Of a stretch of 62,000 bases of DNA, positions 27,101 through 39,100 are shown one piece after another. A model generated the notes under the pieces. It searched no databases, was not told the DNA's origin, and was given only the letters and a program-made list of their open reading frames with translations. The translations under genes were made by a program, and so were the position numbers. The DNA is from Acanthaster planci (Eukaryota; Echinodermata; Asteroidea; Valvatida; Acanthasteridae): the NCBI RefSeq assembly GCF_001949145.1, contig NW_019091380.1, positions 249,084 to 311,083 of the forward strand, written 5' to 3'. The number at the start of each line of letters is the position of its first letter. Positions within the stretch are counted from its first letter, which is position 1.

Positions 27101-30100
27101 TGCCCAAGTTGAATACATAAATTTGCCTAAGTTTACATCCAAGTCAGTGAGTCTCAGTAGTTTCAAATTAGCAAACATGTGTCCAGAGAGTTAAAAACCC
27201 CACAAAACCCAACATAAGCCATCGTGGCACACTTGTCATTTTACAAGGTTTCCTTGCATACCTATTCCTTCAGCAGGAAAAATTTATCTCATTACCCAAA
27301 TACACATGGATCAAAATCCTCTAGGCAGTTTTAGAGGATCCTGTGGGATTGGGGAAGGTAAAGCCTTGACAATCTTATCTTCCATGGGGCTTGATGACCC
27401 TTCAATCTTGACACAGAATACGCTGTTGGCTTTTGGCAGAGTGATGAATCTTGGAGGATTGTGTAAGGTTCCGAGGAAGAATACTTTGTCACTCAAGGAT
27501 GACAGAAGTCATTTCTGTGTCATTTGGGTGGTGCACCAACACTCCATTTCAGTGACTTTGTTAGGTTTCTGAAATCTACTTCAAATTGTCTAACTTTGCT
27601 CTGTGAAGCTGAGTATAAATGTCTACCTTCCCATCGATGATGAGGCCCACGTCATTTTGCTTGCCCAGGTCTTCCCCGAATGTTTGAATGTGTCTTTGAA
27701 GGGTCTCTCTGGTGTCGTCGTGGGAACTTTCATTGATCACGAGCAACGGCATGTTCTGGGTCAACAGCTTACAGGAATAACCTACAAGGAGAGTGAGGGG
27801 ATTATTTGTTACAACTTTGGTCATCCAACATCATCAGGCTATCAAAACAGATCTAAAAGGTTGGACAAATCCATGTGACCTCATGATTCATTGCAAACTC
27901 TGTGATCGTGTGGCACACATCTGATATGTGAACTTGCAAGTGTTAAACCCATTTTACCTGCGAGCAAGTCTTACAGTAAAAATTTTGTGGCATGTACTTC
28001 GCTTTGAAGTCCTGCCTCAAGAATGAAAATCTTCTTTACACTTACGTTCTCTCGCACATTGGTTGGGTTTGCCTCGTCACAATGTACAGGAAAGCAAATT
28101 TAAGTCAATCCATTAAGTCAAGGTTATTTGCTTGGACTCGTGACGAGTGCTGTTACAATGAAATTCACCCTCTAGAAATTCAATGCTGAACAGTACCTAC
28201 CAACATTGATAGCTGTTTCCTGTTTGTCTCCAGTGAGCACCCACAGTTTAATGTCTGCCTTCATCAACAAGTCAATGGTCTCTGGGACACCCTAATGATA
28301 AGTTAAAAAGTAAAAAATTCACCTCGTCAACACAGACTATTCATGAAAAAGCAGTGGAACACTGCTGGCAGGAGCAGGTCTCAGTACAAAGTTTAGTTGG
28401 ACAAGCTCTACTGGAAGGAACATTTTTCATGATTCGTGCTTTCTTTTGATCACAGAACTTATTCCCATTTTCAAGCCATGTTTCCTGGATTTATTTTGTA
28501 AATTTTACAATCTTCTCTTTTTTCATTTCAACCACATCCAACAGCAACCAAATTGCCAATGACAGGATAAATGGGATGATGGCTTTTTTATATTGCACTA
28601 TGTCCTAATCCTACCTTGCCATATGCTTGAAATGCAGCTTAAAACATGCAGGCAAGTTTTTCCACAAATCTCAAGTTATTCATTAGAGTGGACAGGTATT
28701 AATTTTTATTTTAATGCTTTAATTTCCAGTGAAAGACATGATAATCAAAATAATTTCAAATTGAATTTTGTTTTGGTTAATATTCAAAAATATTTGAAAC
28801 CCACTTCCATCAGGGAACATATCATGCCTGCAATGACTCACATGTTGTAGCTTGTCCTCGATGGCTGATGCGCCGATCAGATTGAAGTTCATCTCAATCA
28901 GTTCGGCTGCCTCCTCCAGCTTGGCCTCCCTGTTCTGCAGGGCTGTGCTGGCCTTGTAGTAGGTGGCACTCCAATCTTCGTAGTCTTGCTTGGGGATCTC
29001 GCGGAAAGCGAAACACAGAGTGCGCAGTCCTGACATTGGAAAAAAAAACAGTTCCAGGACTTGTTAACCATTTGTTGACAGTATCATTTGTCGGCAAGCT
29101 GGCCCGTGACACTGCATTCTTTTCGTTTGAGAATGCTGACTTTTTGAAGATGACAAGGTACCACGGTCATTTTCACAACTATTGTTGGACACTACAACAG
29201 TGGATTTCTGAAAGTTCAACAGAATTCTATTACATTTCTTTATACTGCAAGTATGTCTTTTAACACTGGTATTTGCTGCAACATAGGTCATGCATGGCAC
29301 CCAAGCTCAACAAACGGACACAAAGTTCAGTGTATTCATAAAATGAAAGAGAAAATTTCAAGGCTATTGTCAGCCACTACTGTGAATGTACGTGTGAACA
29401 TGTGAACAGCATCCCAGTGAAACTGTTAACATAATGTCATTGTGGGTGGGGTTTAATGTGGCCCTCCAGCCAAAAAAGGAGGCTTCTGAATGTTCATATC
29501 AAATTCATGCACAGGTACAAAAGACGATGTTAAGTACCTTCTGAGGCAAACGCTCCCAAGTGTAGAAGTGTCTCATCCCGATGTTCCTGGCTGTCGCTCA
29601 GTCGCTCGTAGATCACTGAGTCCTACAAAACGGTGATTAAAATTCTAGTCACGAATGACGTCACCCTATACTTGCAATGCCTTAATCTCCCCAAGACACA
29701 CTTAGTGAAACCATTCCTGAAATGTCACTGAATCTACGGGTTTAACTCACCGCTCCCTTGCACAGCAGTAGTATGGTTCCATTGCTGGTGCGTACAATGA
29801 CAGACATTCGCTTTCGGGCACTGTAGAAAAATATAAAATAATAAATAATATCTCAAAATTATCAAGTAAAAGAACAGTTCATGAAGGAATATGATGGGCA
29901 TGCGGTTAGAACTTACACCTGCTGGTCATTAAGCACGGGAAACTCCCCGGCTTTAGGATAGCAGATCTACCCACAACTGGAATCACACAATGGACAGCAA
30001 TGTTTAGCAAAAACAGCTTTTTGATCCAAGGCTAATATGTATATGAAAGAAAACAAAGAAAATTTTCAATACAATGCCAAAATCATGCAATATTCTCCAT

Positions 30101-33100
30101 CTTTACTGCATTACAGAGCACATACATGTCAGCACTGGCTGATGAGATTTGGTTCTAGATCCATCCTTGTATGATAATGTCCCTGTTTGTACTTACCTGG
30201 TAAAGTCCAAAACATTCAGAATGTCATATCGTTCCTGCTTTCCCATCTGGAGGGAGAGACAGACATACAAATAGGAGCTTTAAATGAAATTGATTCTTCC
30301 ACCTGAATTGTTTTTTATTTGCCTATAAAGAATGAATTTCTGGACAAAACAGGTTGCAAGCTTCCATGAATTTTTTAGTTTGTTTGAGGGAGAGTACCAT
30401 GACTAAAAAGCTACAACTAATGTGGAGTTTCCCCCAACTGCTTCTTACAATCACAACTTCTGTCCTAGAATGTTGAAATCAAGAGATGAATGAGTGTGCA
30501 TTTTACAAATGGTGACATACCACATTGATTTCCACATAGTCTGGTGTCCTGACATTAAACTTGAAACCCAAGGCACAGGCTGCGTCCACCAAGGCACCTT
30601 CATCTGTTCAAGGGTAGATTAAATTCATTCATCAGAAAAACAGTGCAGAAAAATTGTTGAAGGACTCTGAATTTTTGTGACATATTGTAGCCCCTACCCC
30701 CCAGCACATCATTTGGGGTCTCGGACTCAGAGAGACAAACTACTAAGTGGTAATCTCAGGTTAGAGACCTTGCAGTTTAAAATACTACTTCAGGTCCTGA
30801 GCCATTTGGATTACTTACTGTACAGGGTACAACAAGGTCATGTGCAAGCGGAACAAAACAGAGCTTTTTCGGGCACTCACTGCGTACGCGTGCGTTTATA
30901 ATAGAGATCAGCGGCATGTTTGACGCGGAGCACACCGAGTACCGTAACAAATTTATTCCTTAATGCATGGTCTTTGCCTACACGCAGAAGGCGTGCAAGA
31001 ACCCGCTCGGAAAACTTTACTACCATCTGTCTTTCTTTTGCTGATTGGGGGTGCACTTTAACTCAGGGCGGATACAAGCAACAGTTTTTACTACCAGGTA
31101 GTGTTTTGAAGCTTTAGGTGAGGTGGGGGTTACGTTGGGGCCTTCTTCACATTATTTGCCTGGCTTGGACGGAATTTCTATCCCAATAACCTGACATGAC
31201 CCTGCGCTCACCCGGTGAGGACGCTTGGTAAGCGATCTTGTCACTGTCTTGTTCTTTCTCGGGGATCACCGTGTGGCACACGGCCATCATGGTCAGGAAC
31301 ATGCGTATATGAGACGCGGTTGGCTGTATGGACAACAAAAAGAACTACCGGTGTGAATCAAAATTAGCTCTCCGGGACATTCTCTGCTACCAAATCAAAT
31401 GCAAGGAGATCAAGGTTGGAAAGAAGTTTGATCATCCTTGTACAAAGAATCTCACAGAGGTATTCTGTGCACAAATGCTCCCACTGAGTGGTGACATAAA
31501 GACAGAGCCCAAGCTGAGATGCACCTGCAGAAAAATACTGCCCAGAGCCATTTGTTGTGTAGCGCATTGCACAGGATACACAGTGCAGTTAGAAACACGC
31601 ACACAAGACATGTATGATGAATAAGAGACAGTGACTGGCCCTAAAACCTCCTTCAAATCATGTTTAGAATTGTTCCAGCACACTATTATTCCTTCATGTT
31701 AGTACGGTGATGAGCCAAAGGGAGGAATTCTCACATGTTTATTCTGAAGGTTCTCCAGCAACTTGGCCTGCGAGAAGACGTTCGCCTCTTCCCCGTTGGT
31801 TCCATACACGATACCGGCCACCGTACATCTCTTGAATTCCATGATGTTCTCTGTCAGGGTACCAGTTTTGTCAGAGAAAATGTACTTGACCTGTCCCAGC
31901 TCGTCGTTTAGATTAGATGTGCGGGCGTTGGCAGGCGTGTTGGTATCTTCATGGTACATATCCACATCCTGAAGAGGAGGGGTCACCCAACAACAATTAG
32001 ATTTTCCATTCTACTTTCTCTGTGACCAAACGGAAAGTGGCATGGAAAATCAAGTTTGGGTCGCACGGCACTGCAATCATGGAATATTAGCAGAGTTTAC
32101 ATGGGATCAACAAATTTTCTGTTGGTCTCGGAGACGATGACTGTCTACCACCCCTTTGAAAAGTCTTGTCTTAGCCAATGTTCCAGCTCCAAACTATCAT
32201 TTGACGTTCTGCTGCATGTGTCATTTGCTCAAGTTAAGCAATGTAAATCTGGATCACCGCCAAGTACCATATGAAACAGCGTATGTGGTCAGCATGCAAT
32301 ATACTAACGCTAAAATGTAGAATTTTAACACTGGATCAACGGTAGTAATTTTAGCTGAAGTAGTCTCAATCAAGTTCAAGTAAGTTGTTGGCAAGATTTT
32401 CTTAACAGGAGAGAAATGACAGTTACAAATGTCCGCAGTGTGCTTTCATCTGAAGCAACAAAGATCATGTAAGAATCCCAATTATGGCAGAGTCCTCGAC
32501 AGCCTATCTTCCTCTCATTCACTTCATCAGAAAAATGTTCTGACTTGGGATGAAAATGAACTGCGGTTCTGGCTTACCGAGCTGATGAACCAGGCTTGGC
32601 CAAACTTGACCAGTTCAAGGGTGACGGGCAAGCTGATTGGAATCAGGTTGTTGTACAAAATGATGAATGTCAGGAAGTTGTAGAAGAAGGAATTCGGAGC
32701 AAAATCTACCAGGGATACCAACAAAAGAGACCTTTATCACATCTGAAACACAAACTAACTCAGTATCAATGACAACAAAACACAGTTTCACAAACTACAT
32801 GCACACTGTTACTAAAATACTGCATACGACTCTGCAGCATTATTGCTCCTGCTGGTCACGTATTCCTACTACATGTACCATCTACCCGCCTTGAGCAGAA
32901 GCACCCCCTCATTGGTCAAAAAGAGCCATGTTGGTGGTGAGTGCTCATTTTGTTGGTAGCAATGGAACCTAATGTGTGCATTTCATAGTCGTTTGTGAAC
33001 TAGTGAAGTGCAGTTCCCATCAAAGGTGCCTCTGTAGTGAGAAATTGTGCCCTCCCTCGGTCCAGCTTGGAGCTAATAATGACCACTTTAGTAAGTTAGA

Positions 33101-36100
33101 TCACTGTCACTTGAGGTAAGGAGGTAAACCTTTCTCGTGGGTGCCCACTTATCCATGAATGGGACAGGCAGTGTTTTATTTATTAAAGGACATACGGTAT
33201 CACACAATTCATACTGTAAAATCATTACAGTTGAACACACGAAATAATTAACTCTACCGATTCTGAATCCTCCAATTTAAACGTTTTCTTCATGCATCCT
33301 AGATGGTTACCGTTAAATCCTAACAACCCTAGGCAACACAGCAAGCAGCATTCCTGGCTTCTCAAAACTCTGGCACTAAATGTTAGGAACCTACACGGCA
33401 CTGCCTCTTTCAGGTGTGATCTGATATTAAAACAGTTCGGCTCAACCTTCCAACACCCCACAAAATCTCCCCACGTTTAGTAGATTAAAAGACCTTAAAT
33501 GGTTAGGGTTAATCTACAGCACCTCAAAGGTTTGGTTAATATGTTAAAATGTACAAGTAAGCCAGTGTTAGGATCATTGTGCAAAACACACACCTAATCA
33601 GGGGTACACGGGGACAGGAGAAGAGATGCTGAGAAACAAGGGTTAAAAATACCTTTTACATCTGGATTAGCAAGAGCATCTACCAATCCATTTTTACGGG
33701 GCAGCGAGTGAATCAAGGAGTAAAATCCATTCAATATCTGTAGGTCATTGTTTATTGGTAGGAACTGCCCACAATCTTTTGAAATTTCTTCAATATGCAG
33801 CAGATGTGGCGCCTAGATATTAAAATCCATCTCCCTTTGCCCTTATGTCTGCCGACACCAGTGTTAAACACCAAAAAGTCAGAGGCAACATCATTAACCA
33901 TCTGAATCTAATTAAAAATCAAAAGCAATTTGGAAGCTTACATTAAAAGTTATTTCTAGATACACAAAAACAGTTTGTTCAATCTCATTTTAACCCTAAC
34001 AGTACCGGGCGCTGTCTGGCTTAGAGTACTCAGTACTACAAAATACTACTTAATACTCTGAGCCTGAAGGACCTAGCGCTACAAATTACTACTTCTGGCT
34101 AGGTTACTTCCATTGTTACTCGTACAGAGGACAATGAAACCATGCATTCATAGTGCCACAGCACTGTATGGTACATTGTCTTCTCTATTGTATTTTCTGG
34201 CTTCAGAGAATAATAATGTCATGTCCTCTTACAAGCGACAGGGCTGAGTACTACATTTTACTGCTAAGTAGTACTTTGTAGCATTCAGGACTGTTAGGGT
34301 TAAATCAACACTGAACATAGGAAGTGTTTTTTTTACAAAGGGAATAAACGTTTGGTGATATTGAACTTCCTGATTACCTTTAAATCCTATGTACCAGTCA
34401 GATAATAAATGTTGCCTATTCCACACCTCTGCTGCAATGGAACTGACCAGGGAGAGCACAAGAAGTATAACAAATAGGAACAGAATCTGGAAGAAACCAA
34501 CGGGATAAAAGGGTGAAAATTTGAAAGATCACCATGAAGATGTAACAGAGATCAATTCAAATGGAAACGCATGAGTTAGGTTGGCTTGGTGGTTCTTTCC
34601 TCGACTCCAACTCTGTCGTCCCGGGTTCCATTCCTGGCTCGGTCCACATGTTGATTGGGTTTCCAGTCCTTACCCGAGGCCATGGGTTTTACCCAGAATA
34701 TTGCTCTGGGGTTTTCCTCCCACCTCTAAAACTGTAACTGCTTCTTGTTGTCTCCTCTCCACAGGTTTCTTCAGACGTACGAGCTACAGTGCCTAGATCG
34801 CTTTTGACAAATCCTTGATGTCATTATCAGAAATAATTAATGATAACAAAACAAAACAAAACAAAAATTCTCACCTGTGAATTTGTTGTTCTGTCTACTG
34901 TTGATCTTTTCAATGGTGCTGCTTTAGAGTTCTGGAAATAATGAAAGCACAAATGGAAGCAGTCAGCCTATGCAATCCTCAAACACTCTGAAAATAAATG
35001 TTGACCAAATTTGCCGAGTTGTTTTTGGCAGAAAGCTTACTGGGTGATCAACATTTTTATTAATATTAACCATAGCAGAATTTACATGCTAATCAAGGGG
35101 AATTTCAGAATGATTTATTAATATTAACCATGGCAGAATTACATGCTAATCAAGGGGGAATTTCAGGATGATTTATTAATATTAACCATAGCAGAATTAC
35201 ATGCTAATCAAGGGGGAATTTTAGGATGAATGAAAAAGAATTTACTTCACAATCAAAACTTACGTTGTGTGCTCCACACAGCAAATTTAAAGCCAAATCT
35301 TTGGAACAGCCAATAACAGGAAAATTTTAAAAAGCTTGAACAAAGAGAAATTGGCCATGTTTGGTCCAAGGCAATTTATTTCCATGTTGTTTTCCGCCAT
35401 CTTACCATAAGAAGCTTGCTCTCGTGACCCGTATAGATAGCTATCCCATGAATCCACTGGGTGTTCTTGAGTACGGCACCCCTGAGCAGGACCTGTTCCG
35501 GACCAATAGGTACTGACCTGCCATCCCAAAACAAAGTCACATCATTATTATTTGGGATACTGCCTTATCCGCCTAGGTATAGTATACATATAATGCAAGT
35601 TTGTCAGTGTATTGGTAGGAGTAATCTCATGGGGTGACAGGAATTATCCATTCCACTCACCAAATGGAACATTCTGTCTGTCACCAAATGAAATTAATCT
35701 CTGTATTCATTTGTCAGGCATGCAACTTACACAAAACAACAAACGAGGCAACTCCAATATTTCCGACATTTTGTACAGTGTTTTTCAATTCCTAATGGGA
35801 CCAGTGTGAAGTGAAAAACAAGGAAATCAGCTGATCCGAGGAAAAGTTGCATGCCTGATTTGTATCATACAACACCTGAATGAATCTGTCGTCTGATCTG
35901 TAATTTACACGCTAATCATTTTACCTTTCATTCACACTTAAAATCATGACTGAAGTTTGCCCATTTGTGACCCGATACATCGTAATAAGGAGTAAGTCAC
36001 TGAGGCCGTTGTACGTAATAAGCAAGTAAAGTGGGGATGTGGGTAAATTATGTGGCGGTTTCTGTATATTTTGGAAGTGTATGTATGAAAGGTTACCCTC

Positions 36101-39100
36101 AACACACTTGCAATGTGTACCATTTGAAAATTATGAAATTTTCTTTCTGACCATGTACCCATCTCAAAAAAAAACCAATCTGCGACTTATTCCCCCTTTC
36201 GATATTCTGGGTCACATATATATTTCCCCTTTTTGTGAATCCCCAGAAAACTGTGAAAGAATTGGAAAGTCAGTTTCAGAGGGCACTTTAGTTTGAGCAA
36301 CAACGGACGTTCCTGTTGTCACATCTGACAGCATATATGATTGGTGTCTTTGTACCGACAGCCTCAGCATCACATAAGACTCAAATTTTGTCCACGTCAA
36401 ATGACCTCACAGTGTATGTTGTGTCACAGAGTTACTTTATGGCACCATCTGCATGATGACAGTGTGTAGCATGCATTGATCATTTGACCTAAACAAACTA
36501 CTTCACAGTTTTGCAAGGTTCTATTGTACAGTTTTCACATCTGCACATTAATGTGTTCATACAAGTAGTTCACGTCACACAATTAACATTCCACCAATTA
36601 AATGACGAGGATTTATTCGGGCAATGTAATATGATTCACGACTGCGTGCACAGTGATTTACCCCCAATGCATCGGCATGCACTAATGTCTGATTTACAGA
36701 ATGGTTGACTGTTGCAGATCTGACACTTCAGAGTGAATGAGCTACGTCGAGAAACAACATTACAGGTTGTATGCACTCACAGCGACTGCTCCTGTTTGAC
36801 CCTGATATTTCCGGTGAATTCATACAGGTGCCTGTTTGGCACGTCACACTCAATCCGACCGTTCATCTGCATCAACTCCTGACTGGAGACTAGATGGGCC
36901 GTCTGCGGTACACCCTGGCGAATCTTCAGGTTGGTCTCTCCATCTAGCTGGGCAGTTTCTATGTAGCACATGGCCTGTGGGGCACTGCAAGCACATATAC
37001 ATTGTTACAAAATCAAAATATACCTTCATTTAAGAGAGTAAGAAGAGCGGCTACACAGTTACGGAAGTGAATAATTTCTGACAAGGTTTTCATATATTGT
37101 TGATTTCTTTACACAAACGAATCTATGACAAATCCAACATGACTGACGTTGGACAAATGCATGTACATCTCAAATACAGAAAAATTACTCAAGTGCATCT
37201 CAACCTACAAAATGCATCAAAACATAGTGTGAATTGTTGGTTTGGTCTTCACTTCATACAATTTCAATTGTATCTTCATTCTTGTATCCCTAGTGTCTTC
37301 CGTACGTAAATTGTGCTCAGAACCTTGAGCATCTTATCAAGGTGGATCCAGTGTCTAATAAATTTCCATTACTATTATCATCAGCAACAAGTACGCTAGT
37401 CACTACACTTGCAACACTCTCCCGTGTTGTCCACGTCATATTCATAACCGAACAAGCAATCAAATGCCAACAAAGTCAATTCTCAAGCGGAACATCCAAA
37501 GTTGCTAAATCATTACTGTACGTGTTGATCACAAGTCATGCGTCATCAAGTGAATCCAACCAACAATCCAGGCGTGAAAAGGGCATTTCTTTCTCACTGC
37601 ATATACCCCATAATTCTTGAAGAAGGTTAGGTGTCCTGCCTGAGGACACAATGAAATGGCCAGCAGTAGGCTTCAAACCCTTGTCCTCTTAACCCTAACA
37701 GTCCCAAATCCTCCAATTTCAGTACGATTTTACGTACACCCTATGGGGTTAGGGTTAATCACACAAGATAAACTTTTACCTGGATGCGAGCAGCACAAGA
37801 TCGGCGGGGAAAAATTCCTCTCTGCAAACTTTGACTATGTCACCAATGACCACCTAATATATAAATTAAATATTCAAACAGATATTGACACAGGAATTGA
37901 TTCAAGAAACTTTAAATAAACTCTGTATCTCGATTGTTGCTGACCCTCAAGCAAAATGGTTTAAATTCCAAACTAACCTCTGTATAGTTAGTCACTTCAC
38001 ACAAGTCTGAAAGCATGTCATATTAGCAATGTAGATAATGTTAAAGTAAACATTTGTTAGACATGAATGTATTTCAGTTCAAATGAAATAATGGCCTACT
38101 ACGAAACTGTCAGATTCCACATGCTTTTCCCAAGCCTTGAAGGGTACAGAGATTGCCTTGAATCAGTGCTCTTACCTCAACCCACTTCACTCTCATCCAA
38201 ATCCCATAGCGCAGAACTGTAACAAAGGACGAAGTCATAGAATAACACTGAAGGTCATACATGGCATTATAAAATCTTTATTTTCAAATTGCAACGCACG
38301 CAAGACCATACAGGAACAAACCGCTGGATGAGCTGTGGTTTCTCACTTAATAAACCTGACAGAAAATAAAATGTTAAAGTAGTTAAAGTAAAAAAAAAAA
38401 CAGATTAAAAGCACTTGTCTTTGATAAATGCGGAGAATGTCGTTTTTGATGAATATTTCATATCTTCCTATCTGAGGCTATCAAAAAGCTTCAGATTTGA
38501 AAAAACAGCTGCTTTTGAAACACTGACATATTAACTTTTTGTTAAGTTAAATCCACAGACATTTGGTAGGTCACATCCATAGAAGAATCAATTAAAAGGG
38601 ATGGCAAAAGCCAACTGAAAGCCACCTACCTAATACTTTACGCCTGTTAACTTCATCATCTGCACGGTGGCGTTTCTGATATGAATAACAAATGAATCAA
38701 ACACAAATAAATGAATCAAATAGACAGCTGTAAACTGTTTCCAAATGAAGTGGCCTGAAGTACTTGTGGCTTACAGATGTAGTAAAGCAAGGAGGATCTG
38801 ATATCAATTCTGGCAAAGTATATCTCAAGCCTTCTTTTATTCCAATTAACATCATTTTTCATAAGGGTTCTGCCCTAACATTAAAGCAATATCCCTGTAT
38901 TATTTGCCGAATCATCTCCAAGAAATTTCTCCATCAAAAAATCCTCGGGTGTGATTAAGAAGCATGTGACGATCAGGTGAGTATTGCCTTAAATGGCACA
39001 GTTCTTCNNNNNNNNNNNNNNNNNNNNNNNNNNNNNNNNNNNNNNNNNNNNNNNNNNNNNNNNNNNNNNNNNNNNNNNNNNNNNNNNNNNNNNNNNNNNN

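Noticed and set aside
31328-31624. A 98-codon plus-strand frame with several cysteines
   Set aside because: It begins next to an ATP8A exon on the other strand, lies in an intron and has no recognised domain.
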